A stretch of 64,000 nucleotides of DNA from Maribacter aquimaris (GTDB taxonomy: Bacteria > Bacteroidota > Bacteroidia > Flavobacteriales > Flavobacteriaceae): the NCBI RefSeq assembly GCF_014596745.1, contig NZ_JABTCF010000009.1, forward strand, positions 1-64,000. The letters are read 5' to 3'. Positions 53,625-62,109 of the stretch are shown here, piece by piece; position 1 is the stretch's first letter, and each line of letters opens with the position of its first letter. The translations under genes were made by a program, and so were the position numbers. The notes under the pieces were generated by a model. That model made no database searches, was not told the DNA's origin, and worked only from the letters and a program-made list of their open reading frames with translations.

Positions 53625-56024
53625 TTATTTCCCTTTGATAATTACTTGTGTGAAATCCTTACCAATTCGAATGACATCATCCCCATTGGGTTTTACATCC
53701 TTCAACAAAACCTCCTCATTATCCACCTCAACCGATTCGATTGCAAAGGGCAATCCATGCAAGTTGATACGGAAAGTATCATATGAGGTTATGAATGCGC
53801 CATCCTTAAACTGTTGTATGGCAAGGCTATTCGCTTTTCCATTCAATTTGAAGTTCCTCAGACTGAAATCCCCTTTATTGTAATCATATCCATCCTGATC
53901 ATCCTCATATACTGTAGAGCTCTCTGTTCCCAATTTATAGTAAACATCCAAGTCCAATTCCTCAATGACCAATTCCCCAACATACTGCTGTACCGGAAAC
54001 TTAGGAATTATGGAACCTTCCTTAACGAATAGGGGCATAATATCAATATCAGCATCTACCCATTGCTCTTTCCCTCCTTTCACAATTGATTTATTCCAAT
54101 AATTGTACCATTTTCCCCTTGGGATATACATACGCCTTCCTTGGGCATTTGGTTCCTGTACAGGGCAAACCAATATATGATCGCCAAAAATGAACTCATC
54201 GGTCCGGAAATGTGTTTGTGGGTCTTCTTGGTCGAAATAGACCAAGGGTTTCAACATGGGCTCCCCAAATTTTGAATATTTCCAGAACATGGTATAGATA
54301 TAGGGAAGATGTTGGTAACGCAGCTCTATGAACTTACGTACAATATCGGTTACATCGGTATCAAAGGACCAAGGTTCTTGATCGCCATGGTCACCACTTG
54401 AATGTACCCGGCAGAAAGGATGGAAAACCCCTAATTGGATCCATCGGGCAAAAAGTTCCCCATTGGGTTGTTCGGCAAATCCGCCGATATCGGAACCAAC
54501 GAACGACATTCCGCTCATACACATCCGTTGTACCTGAACATTGGCCAACCATAAATGCTCCCACGTCGCCACATTATCCCCAGTCCATGTAGATGAATAG
54601 CGTTGTGTGCCGGCATAGGCTGCCCTTGTAATCACAAAGGGTCTTTTGGGGTACACGTATTTCTTGATTCCCTCATAGGTCGCCCGAACCATTTGCATTC
54701 CGTAAATATTGTGTGCCTTACGATGGGTACACGGGTGCCCGTCGTAATTATGCCTGGTATCCAAAGGTGCCGTTTTAGTAGGCACTTCCATGACAGCAGG
54801 TTCATTCATATCATTCCAAACCGCATGAACGCCTATTTCGGACATAAACTCCTTATAGAGCTCGGCCCACCATTCGCGAACTTCTGGATTGGTAAAATCG
54901 GGAAAATGGCATTCCCCAGGCCAAACCTTGCCTTTCATATAGGGGCCATCACCCCGTTTACAGAAGTAATCCTTCTCCATGGCCTCCTGGAATATCCAAT
55001 AGTCCTTATCGATTTTAATACCTGGATCAATCATAACGACAGTCTTAAAACCGTCCTCATACAATTCAGAAATCATTCGTTTTGGATCGGGAAACTTCTT
55101 CTTGTCCCATGTGAAACAGCGAAATCCGTCCATGTAATCAATATCGAGGTACAATGCATCACAGGGTATCCTCAATTCCCGAAACTTACTGGCCAATTCC
55201 TTTACATTACTTTCCGGGAAATAACTCCATTTCGATTGATGGTACCCCATAGCCCACATCGGTGGTAATTCAGGTGTACCGGTTAAGTTCGTATACGCTT
55301 TCACTACTTTGGACATTTCCGGCCCATAGAAAAAGTAGTAGTTCATTTCGCCACCATCGGCCCAAAAACTTGTTACATTTCTTCGTTCATGGGCAAAATC
55401 GAAATACGTCCTAAAGGTATTGTCAAAGAAAATACCATAAGCCATATTCTTATGTAGGCCTACATAAAATGGAACGGTCTTATAAAGAGGATCTTGATCC
55501 TTACCGTAGGCATATTGGTCCATACACCAATTATTGACCCTTTTCCCTTTGAGGTTAGAGTGGGTAGCCTTGTCACCCATACCAAAATAACTTTCAGCAT
55601 TTTGGGTGATCTTGCTCATTTTCACCGTATTGCCCCCATATTCATAGTTTTCCTCCCAGTGAAAACCAATTTCATCCTCATTGATGATATTACCTGCATG
55701 ATCGGAAATTTGGATTCGCAAGGTTGATTTATCGACCAACACCTTAAGTTTACTCGTGATGATAAGATAAAACAATTCTTTCTCCTCAACCTCCAACTCG
55801 CTATATCCCTTACTGGCATCCTCACTTATGGCATAGGAGAAATCAGGTTCAAATACATTTTCTGTGGCATATCTAAAACGTAAAGCACTATTACGTAAAA
55901 CAGTAATCTGTAAGATAACCCCATTCTCGGTAGTGAAATAGAATTTATCTACATCCTGTTTAAAATCCACTATTTGATTGGGATAAAGGTTGCCCTTATA
56001 CTCCAGTTCTGTATTAGTTATCAT
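53625..56024 (-). CDS. Glycoside hydrolase family 31 alpha-glucosidase
   Basis: 799 aa. An N-terminal galactose-mutarotase-like part (~1-220) is followed by the TIM barrel with ALYLDIDYMDGFRCFTWD, nucleophile aspartate in AVWNDMNEPAVM, acid/base region STWTGDN, FVGSDIGGF and HPFCRVHS, then a DUF5110-like beta end. No signal peptide, so it should act in the cytoplasm on maltose- or glycogen-type alpha-glucosides. It follows glgB by 99 nt. Confidence 0.93.
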   Translation of the reverse strand: MITNTELEYKGNLYPNQIVDFKQDVDKFYFTTENGVILQITVLRNSALRFRYATENVFEPDFSYAISEDASKGYSELEVEEKELFYLIITSKLKVLVDKSTLRIQISDHAGNIINEDEIGFHWEENYEYGGNTVKMSKITQNAESYFGMGDKATHSNLKGKRVNNWCMDQYAYGKDQDPLYKTVPFYVGLHKNMAYGIFFDNTFRTYFDFAHERRNVTSFWADGGEMNYYFFYGPEMSKVVKAYTNLTGTPELPPMWAMGYHQSKWSYFPESNVKELASKFRELRIPCDALYLDIDYMDGFRCFTWDKKKFPDPKRMISELYEDGFKTVVMIDPGIKIDKDYWIFQEAMEKDYFCKRGDGPYMKGKVWPGECHFPDFTNPEVREWWAELYKEFMSEIGVHAVWNDMNEPAVMEVPTKTAPLDTRHNYDGHPCTHRKAHNIYGMQMVRATYEGIKKYVYPKRPFVITRAAYAGTQRYSSTWTGDNVATWEHLWLANVQVQRMCMSGMSFVGSDIGGFAEQPNGELFARWIQLGVFHPFCRVHSSGDHGDQEPWSFDTDVTDIVRKFIELRYQHLPYIYTMFWKYSKFGEPMLKPLVYFDQEDPQTHFRTDEFIFGDHILVCPVQEPNAQGRRMYIPRGKWYNYWNKSIVKGGKEQWVDADIDIMPLFVKEGSIIPKFPVQQYVGELVIEELDLDVYYKLGTESSTVYEDDQDGYDYNKGDFSLRNFKLNGKANSLAIQQFKDGAFITSYDTFRINLHGLPFAIESVEVDNEEVLLKDVKPNGDDVIRIGKDFTQVIIKGK

Positions 56025-56123
56025 ATTTGATTAATTTAAAAGCATGGCAAAATACGCACATTACCTTGTAATTAAGAAATGTAAAGCGTCCAATTGCCTA
56101 CAAATGCGATATAATTGATCGGT

Positions 56124-58019
56124 TTATTGAAAAATAACGATTCCCAATGGGGGAATTGTAATTTCGATGGAATCATCAAAACCATGCCATGATACTTTTT
56201 CTGTTTTCACTGAGGATTTCCTAGAGCCGGATCCTCCATATTTTTTTGCATCACTATTGAAGACTTGTTTCAGCGTGCCACTTTTAGGGACACCTATACG
56301 ATACTTTTCCCTTGGAACCGGGGTGAAGTTTGCCGCAATAATCAAATCGTCTTCCTGTTTATGCCCTTTTCTAATATAGGTTAAAACCGAATTTGCCGCA
56401 TCACCATAATCGATCCATTGGAATCCTTCCTGACTAAATTGCTTTTCATATAAGGCAGGGTATGATTTGTATATTGTATTGAGGTCCTTGATCAATTCCT
56501 GAATGCCGGAATGTAATTCGTATTGGGTCAAATGCCAGTCCAAACTTTGGTTATAATTCCATTCCGAGGTTTGGGCGAATTCACCTCCCTGAAAAATCAA
56601 ATTCGTACCTGGATGGGTAAACATATAGCTATACAACAATCGTAGATTGGCAAATTTCTGCCATTCATCACCAGGCATTTTGTATAAAAGTGATTGTTTC
56701 CCATAGACAACCTCATCATGCGAAAACGGTAGCATGAAATTTTCCGTAAAGGCGTAGGTCATACTAAAGGTTAGATCATTCTGATGGTGCTTTCTATAGA
56801 TCGGTTCCTTTTTAAAATACTCCAAGGAATCGTGCATCCAACCCATCATCCATTTCATTCCAAAGCCCAATCCACCAATATTCACAGGTTTGGACACCAT
56901 GGCGAATGAAGTGGATTCCTCTGCAATGGTCTGTACATCGGGGAAGTTCCCATAAACAGTCTCGTTCAATTCGCGAATAAAGGAAATCGCTTCGAGGTTC
57001 TCGTTATTACCATAGATATTGGGTTCCCACTCCCCTTCTTCCCTAGAATAGTCTAAATAGAGCATCGAAGCCACAGCATCTACCCGTAAGCCATCGACAT
57101 GGTATTGATCTAACCAAAATAATGCGTTACTGATTAAAAATGCCCGTACCTCATTTCTCCCATAATTAAAAATAAGGCTCTTCCAATCGGGATGATACCC
57201 TCTTCTTCGATCAGGGTGTTCATATAAATGGGATCCATCGAAAAATCCAAGTCCGTGGGCATCTTCCGGGAAATGGGAAGGTACCCAATCGAGGATTACC
57301 CCGATACCGGCCTGATGCAATTTATCGACTAAAAATTTAAATTCCTCAGGATTCCCAAATCGTGATGTAGGGGCAAAATAGCCCGTTAATTGGTAGCCCC
57401 AGGAAGGGTCGAATGGAAACTCCATGATTGGCATGAACTCTACATGGGTAAAGCCCATCTCCTTGACGTATTGGACCAAATCCTCAGCCAGTTCCCTATA
57501 CGTCAGAAAATCATTGTTTTCCTTGCGCTTCCAAGAACCTAAATGCACCTCATAGACCGAATAAGGTTTGTCCAATGAATTTTTATCCCCACGGACATCC
57601 ATCCATTTTTCATCTTTCCATGTATAATCCCCATCCCAGACCACAGAGGCCGTTTTTGGTGGATGCTCACAATACTTGGCGAAAGGATCTGCCTTTTCAG
57701 TGACTATTCCAAAATTATTGGAATGTATATTATATTTATAAAGGGTCCCAGATTCAATTCCGGGTATGAATCCTTCCCAGATACCACTACCATCCCAACG
57801 CACGTTAAGCGGATGTTCCAAATCCCTCCAATCATTGAAATCCCCTACCACGGAAACGGAATTGGCCGTTGGTGCCCAAACAGCAAAATAGGTACCTTGT
57901 ACCCCGTCCAATTCGATTGGGTGCGACCCCAATTTCTCATACAGTTTAAAATGCTTACCCGATTTGAAAAGATCAATATCAAAATCAGAAAAAAGAGAAT
58001 GTACAATAACTTTAGACAT
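56124..58019 (-). CDS. glgB: 1,4-alpha-glucan branching enzyme
   Basis: 631 aa from ATG at 58019. It makes alpha-1,6 branches in glycogen. A CBM48 domain (GTYFAVWAPTANSVSVVGDFNDW) precedes the GH13 barrel, with GVILDWVPSHFPEDAHGL, GLRVDAVASMLY (nucleophile Asp), EESTSF and PFSHDEVVYG. There are no glgA, glgC or glgP genes nearby. An inverted repeat overlaps a -7 element just upstream. GH31 follows, so the pair may remodel storage glucan. Confidence 0.95.
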   Translation of the reverse strand: MSKVIVHSLFSDFDIDLFKSGKHFKLYEKLGSHPIELDGVQGTYFAVWAPTANSVSVVGDFNDWRDLEHPLNVRWDGSGIWEGFIPGIESGTLYKYNIHSNNFGIVTEKADPFAKYCEHPPKTASVVWDGDYTWKDEKWMDVRGDKNSLDKPYSVYEVHLGSWKRKENNDFLTYRELAEDLVQYVKEMGFTHVEFMPIMEFPFDPSWGYQLTGYFAPTSRFGNPEEFKFLVDKLHQAGIGVILDWVPSHFPEDAHGLGFFDGSHLYEHPDRRRGYHPDWKSLIFNYGRNEVRAFLISNALFWLDQYHVDGLRVDAVASMLYLDYSREEGEWEPNIYGNNENLEAISFIRELNETVYGNFPDVQTIAEESTSFAMVSKPVNIGGLGFGMKWMMGWMHDSLEYFKKEPIYRKHHQNDLTFSMTYAFTENFMLPFSHDEVVYGKQSLLYKMPGDEWQKFANLRLLYSYMFTHPGTNLIFQGGEFAQTSEWNYNQSLDWHLTQYELHSGIQELIKDLNTIYKSYPALYEKQFSQEGFQWIDYGDAANSVLTYIRKGHKQEDDLIIAANFTPVPREKYRIGVPKSGTLKQVFNSDAKKYGGSGSRKSSVKTEKVSWHGFDDSIEITIPPLGIVIFQ

Positions 58020-58036
58020 AACCAGGTTATATTTTA

Positions 58037-58060
58037 ATACAAAGCTAATCAACTTTGTAT
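58037..58060. promoter_or_regulatory. Inverted repeat overlapping the glgB promoter
   Basis: ATACAAAG-N8-CTTTGTAT, perfect 8-bp arms, overlaps a -7-like TAGCTTTG on the minus strand (58040-58047), 18 nt upstream of the glgB ATG. Position and symmetry suggest a repressor operator; no regulator gene is adjacent. Confidence 0.45.
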
Positions 58061-58198
58061 AAAGTGTGTGGGATTAAAGTATTTACTTTGGACCACGATT
58101 GATTCGTAAATATAAAAATAAGAAGAATTATAAAAATGGAACACTTTTTGAAGAAATACCAATAAGACTATTGAAACAAACAATTAAAACCAGAATTT

Positions 58199-58777
58199 AT
58201 GAAAAAATTTAGCTTAGTACTTGGAGCCTTTTTAACACTATTTATTGTTGCTTGCGAAGGTCCCCAAGGCCCTCCCGGGTATGACGGACTTGATGGATAT
58301 GACGGATTGGACGGCGAGGACGGAATCCAGGGCCAGGTTTTACAGATTGATGGGGTGGATTTTGAATATGACCCAGATGCGAACTTATATTCAAGCCTTT
58401 TAACTTTCTCGGATTATACTGATTTCGAAATATTTGAATCTGATGCTGTTTTGGTCTACAGGTTCGATGGCCTTGTCGATTTCCAAGATGGAAGCGATGC
58501 CGATGCATGGAGTTTGATACCCCAAAACTTCTTTTTGCCAGAAGGAATCATACAATACAGTACGGCACACACCTTTATTGATATGGAACTATTTATCGAT
58601 GGTGATTTTAATTTGGCAAATTTAAACCAGAATTTTACCGATAATCAGTTTTTTAGAATTGTTATTGTTCCGAGTGTATTTTTAGATGGTTCCGATGTGG
58701 ATAAGTCAAACTTTGGAGCCGTAATGAACTCCCTTCAGATTTCAGATAAGGAGATAAAAGAGATTAGCATAGATTAA
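58199..58777 (+). CDS. Lipoprotein with collagen-like Gly-X-Y segment
   Basis: 192 aa. Lipobox IVAC (Cys19) is followed almost directly by about eight Gly-X-Y triplets (GPQ GPP GYD GLD GYD GLD, then GED GIQ), rich in Asp, then a globular domain with no family I know. Collagen-like triplets can trimerise and serve as surface stalks; eight is short for a stable triple helix. Single gene with its own terminator. Confidence 0.82.
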   Translation: MKKFSLVLGAFLTLFIVACEGPQGPPGYDGLDGYDGLDGEDGIQGQVLQIDGVDFEYDPDANLYSSLLTFSDYTDFEIFESDAVLVYRFDGLVDFQDGSDADAWSLIPQNFFLPEGIIQYSTAHTFIDMELFIDGDFNLANLNQNFTDNQFFRIVIVPSVFLDGSDVDKSNFGAVMNSLQISDKEIKEISID

Positions 58778-58797
58778 CGGAAAATTGTGTATCGACA

Positions 58798-58829
58798 AAA
58801 ACCTGCCCTGATAAGGCAGGTTTTTTTAT
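58798..58829 (+). terminator. Terminator of the collagen-like lipoprotein gene
   Basis: AACCTGCC-CTGATAA-GGCAGGTT followed by seven T residues, about 20 nt after the stop. Confidence 0.9.
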
Positions 58830-58938
58830 TCCTGAATCCTAAAGCCCCATTAACAAAGCGTTAATGCTTTTATACCTTGCATTTGATTATATTTGAAAGG
58901 ATGGTCGCCTTTCATCGACCTAAGACCAAAAAGAATAG

Positions 58939-59445
58939 ATGATCAAGAAAATGTTTTTTGCATTATGCCTCGTCCTAATGGGGTGCAAAGGTAACTCCCA
59001 GGATAATCCGAGTACCCAGGAACCCAATACTTCAGGGGAACCCACTTACCAAGTGACCAAAAGTGATACGGAATGGCGTAAACAACTTTCGGACCTACAG
59101 TATTATGTATTACGAAAGGCTGGTACCGAACCAGCGGGCACCAGCGATATTTTAAAGAACAAGAGGAAAGGGGTTTATGTCTGTGCAGCCTGTAATACCG
59201 AACTTTTCAAAAGTGAGTACAAATATGATTCCGGTTCGGGGTGGCCCAGTTTTGACCGCGAAATCAAAGGTAATGTCGCCTTCGATGTCGATTACAAAAT
59301 TGGCTATAAACGCACAGAGGAACATTGTGCCGTCTGTGGAGGGCACTTAGGCCACGTTTTTAATGATGGCCCGCAAAAAACCACAGGGCAAAGACATTGT
59401 GTCAATGGGGCCGCACTCAAGTTCATCCCTTCAAACGACCGGTAG
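58939..59445 (+). CDS. msrB: Peptide-methionine (R)-S-oxide reductase, lipoprotein
   Basis: 168 aa. Lipobox VLMGC (Cys16) marks it as a periplasmic lipoprotein. The SelR domain has zinc cysteines 82/85 (CAAC) and 130/133 (CAVC), GSGWPSF, GGHLGHVF, and the catalytic Cys154 in RHCVNGAALKF. It reduces methionine-R-sulfoxide in oxidised envelope proteins. A -7 element TATATTTG lies at 58888-58895. The DinB-like gene follows after 22 nt. Confidence 0.95.
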   Translation: MIKKMFFALCLVLMGCKGNSQDNPSTQEPNTSGEPTYQVTKSDTEWRKQLSDLQYYVLRKAGTEPAGTSDILKNKRKGVYVCAACNTELFKSEYKYDSGSGWPSFDREIKGNVAFDVDYKIGYKRTEEHCAVCGGHLGHVFNDGPQKTTGQRHCVNGAALKFIPSNDR

Positions 59446-59467
59446 CTACAATATAATTGTTTTTGGT

Positions 59468-59995
59468 ATGGAGTTTATCGATCATTATTTAAAGAGCGTA
59501 CGTTTTGAATTTCACAAGTACAAACAAATGGGTGATAAGACATTTTCCCAACTGTCCAACGATGAAATTCTATGGAAATACAATGACGACGACAACAGTG
59601 TTTCCCAAATCGTGAAACATATTTCCGGAAACCTATTGAGTCGGTGGACCAACATTTTTACAGAAGATGGTGAAAAACCATGGCGGGATAGGGATCAAGA
59701 GTTCGAAGATCCCTTTACCTCAAAGGAAGACATGATCGGTTCCTGGGAAAATGCTTGGCAATGCCTGTTCAACACATTGGCAACCATTAATGCCACAAAT
59801 TTTCACGAACAAATAAAAATCAGGGATGAAGAACATTCATTGATAGAGGCCATAAATCGTCAAATGACCCATTACGCAGTCCATGTCGGACAAATCGTGT
59901 TTCTGGGTAAGATGATCAAGGGTCAGGAATGGATATCCCTATCGATTCCCAAAGGTCAATCAGAAACCTTTAACAAAAGGAAATTCAACCGTTAA
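59468..59995 (+). CDS. DinB-like four-helix protein (DUF1572)
   Basis: 175 aa from ATG at 59468; a longer frame overlaps msrB and has no likeness. The helical pattern with IVKHISGNLLSRWTNI and the C-terminal QMTHYAVHVGQIVFLGKMIKG (metal-ligand histidines of the DinB/YfiT fold) is characteristic. Family members are often thiol-dependent metalloenzymes; the role here is unknown. Probably co-transcribed with msrB. Confidence 0.85.
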   Translation: MEFIDHYLKSVRFEFHKYKQMGDKTFSQLSNDEILWKYNDDDNSVSQIVKHISGNLLSRWTNIFTEDGEKPWRDRDQEFEDPFTSKEDMIGSWENAWQCLFNTLATINATNFHEQIKIRDEEHSLIEAINRQMTHYAVHVGQIVFLGKMIKGQEWISLSIPKGQSETFNKRKFNR

Positions 59996-60093
59996 TCGCT
60001 TTGAGCCAAAACTTTACTTATTTACCGATTTACCAATCCCATTTCAATTTGTTATTTTAAAATGCAATTTTTAAATACCTCGATTTGGTTTTG

Positions 60094-60101
60094 TATTTTT
60101 G
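60094..60101 (+). promoter_or_regulatory. Promoter -7 element of lpdA
   Basis: TATTTTTG is an exact TAnnTTTG; TTTT lies 21 nt upstream in place of TTTG. Start near 60107. The leader then holds an inverted repeat, GCTTG-TCGGCAGG-CAAGC (60107-60124). Confidence 0.55.
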
Positions 60102-60153
60102 CACCTGCTTGTCGGCAGGCAAGCCTCTAATTAAAAAATCAAAGACTATAAAT

Positions 60154-61545
60154 ATGAGCAATTTTGATGTTATTGTTTTGGGGAGTGGCCCAGGAGGATA
60201 TGTTACTGCGATACGTGCCTCACAACTTGGATTGAAAACCGCAATTATCGAAAAGGAAAAATTAGGTGGTATTTGTTTAAATTGGGGCTGTATACCTACA
60301 AAAGCATTATTGAAATCGGCCCAGGTTTTTGAATACTTGCAGCATGCCGGTGATTACGGACTTTCCGCTGAAGGTGTTGACAAGGATTTCAATGCCGTGG
60401 TCAAAAGAAGTCGTAATGTTGCCGAGGGCATGAGCAAAGGGGTTCAGTTTTTGATGAAAAAAAACAAGATTGAGGTTATCAATGGATACGGTACCCTTAA
60501 ACCCGGTAAAAAAGTTACGGTAAAGGATGCCGAAGGCAAGGAAACCGAATATAGCGCCGATCATATTGTGATTGCGACCGGAGCCCGTAGTAGGGAATTG
60601 CCAAGTTTGCCCCAGGATGGCAAAAAAATCATTGGGTATAGAGAGGCTATGACCTTAGAGAAACAACCCAAGAAAATGATTGTTGTGGGTAGTGGTGCCA
60701 TTGGTATCGAATTCGCCTACTTCTATAATGCCATGGGTACTGAGGTAACCGTAGTGGAATATTTACCAAGAATTGTTCCTGTTGAGGATATCGATGTCTC
60801 AAAACAATTGGAACGTAGCTTTAAGAAAATCGGGGTAACAATAAAAACATCCGCGGAGGTTACTGGCGTAGACACTTCCGGAGAGGGAGTAAAAGCTACA
60901 GTTAAGACCGCCAAAGGGGAAGAAGTACTAGAAGCTGACATTGTACTTTCCGCAGTAGGTATCAAAACAAATATCGAAAATATCGGTCTTGAGGATGTAG
61001 GTATTGCTACCGATCGCGATAAGATCTTGGTCAACGATTACTACCAAACCAATATACCGGGTTATTACGCCATTGGGGATGTAACCCCAGGACAAGCCTT
61101 GGCGCATGTTGCCTCAGCAGAAGGCATTCTTTGTGTTGAAAAAATTGCAGGAATGCATGTTGAACCATTGGATTATGGCAATATACCAGGTTGTACCTAT
61201 TGTACACCGGAAATTGCCTCCGTTGGTCTTACCGAACAACAGGCTATAGATGCCGGTCACGAAATAAAAGTTGGTAAATTTCCTTTTTCAGCAAGTGGAA
61301 AAGCAAAAGCATCCGGCAATTCAGATGGATTCGTTAAGGTAATCTTCGATGCCAAATATGGGGAATGGTTGGGTTGCCATATGATTGGTGCCGGCGTAAC
61401 CGATATGATCGCAGAGGCTGTTGTGGCCCGTAAATTGGAAACCACAGGTCACGAAATCCTTAAAGCCGTACACCCTCACCCCACTATGAGTGAGGCGGTT
61501 ATGGAAGCTGTTGCCGATGCCTATGATGAAGTTATCCATCTATAA
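60154..61545 (+). CDS. lpdA: Dihydrolipoyl dehydrogenase
   Basis: 463 aa from ATG at 60154 (MSNFDVIVLGSGPGG). E3 component: FAD enzyme that reoxidises lipoyl groups of pyruvate/2-oxoglutarate dehydrogenase and of the glycine cleavage system, whose gcvT is elsewhere in this window. FAD loop GSGPGGY, redox pair Cys41/Cys46 in GGICLNWGCIPTK, NAD loop GSGAIGIEFA, and the active-site His in VHPHPTMSEAV. An upstream GTG would overlap the promoter. Confidence 0.96.
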   Translation: MSNFDVIVLGSGPGGYVTAIRASQLGLKTAIIEKEKLGGICLNWGCIPTKALLKSAQVFEYLQHAGDYGLSAEGVDKDFNAVVKRSRNVAEGMSKGVQFLMKKNKIEVINGYGTLKPGKKVTVKDAEGKETEYSADHIVIATGARSRELPSLPQDGKKIIGYREAMTLEKQPKKMIVVGSGAIGIEFAYFYNAMGTEVTVVEYLPRIVPVEDIDVSKQLERSFKKIGVTIKTSAEVTGVDTSGEGVKATVKTAKGEEVLEADIVLSAVGIKTNIENIGLEDVGIATDRDKILVNDYYQTNIPGYYAIGDVTPGQALAHVASAEGILCVEKIAGMHVEPLDYGNIPGCTYCTPEIASVGLTEQQAIDAGHEIKVGKFPFSASGKAKASGNSDGFVKVIFDAKYGEWLGCHMIGAGVTDMIAEAVVARKLETTGHEILKAVHPHPTMSEAVMEAVADAYDEVIHL

Positions 61546-61564
61546 GATCAACCATTAACGTAAG

Positions 61565-61634
61565 CCCCAAATGATTTGGGTAGTGATTCCGTATTTTTTC
61601 AGGGAAGGTACGGTTGACTTCAAATCATTTGGGG
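61565..61634. repeat. Long inverted repeat downstream of lpdA
   Basis: Perfect 14-bp arms, CCCCAAATGATTTG (61565-61578) and CAAATCATTTGGGG (61621-61634), enclose 42 nt that contain an inner pair CCGTA/TACGG (61589-61593, 61609-61613). No T run follows, so it is not a classical terminator; it could be an RNA-stabilising 3' stem-loop or a small repeat remnant. Confidence 0.7.
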
Positions 61635-61693
61635 AACGTTGGTTTTAAGATTCCAAAACCAGCAAAAAAATCCAATTGGATATCATCTAAGCT

Positions 61694-61969
61694 ATGCTAA
61701 AAACCTTCAGATATACTGCCATTTTAGAGGGCATATCGTACTTGTCCCTATTCGCTATAAGCATGCCTTTGAAATACTTGGCAGGACTTGGTGAGCCCAA
61801 CAAATACATAGGGTACGCCCATGGTTTCTTATTCATTGCCTATATTATTTTGGCTGTGGTATTGACACAGTCCCAAAAGTGGGGATTTAAAAGATTGATG
61901 GTACTTTTCGCGGCTTCACTCCTACCCTTTGCCACATTTTATATTGATAAAAAATACCTTAGGGAGTAA
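61694..61969 (+). CDS. DUF3817 membrane protein
   Basis: 91 aa, three hydrophobic helices. The start FRYTAILEGISYLSLFAISMPLKY, GYAHGFLFIAYI and the ending SLLPFATFYIDKKYL are those of DUF3817, of unknown function. It stands alone in a gap between lpdA and the CoA-disulfide reductase gene. Confidence 0.85.
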   Translation: MLKTFRYTAILEGISYLSLFAISMPLKYLAGLGEPNKYIGYAHGFLFIAYIILAVVLTQSQKWGFKRLMVLFAASLLPFATFYIDKKYLRE

Positions 61970-62109
61970 GGAAATAGCCCCCTTACCCATAGTGGGTTTA
62001 TGTAAGACTTCCTTTCAAAGCAATTAAAGTTGCCATTTTACTAAAGAAAAAGTGGATGGCCAAGAGTTATAAACCCGTAAACCATCCACTCCTTAACAAA
62101 CAACCACTA

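Noticed and set aside
61694-61969. Fragment of a larger transporter
   Set aside because: The 91-aa protein has a natural start and end and three helices, the expected size of DUF3817.
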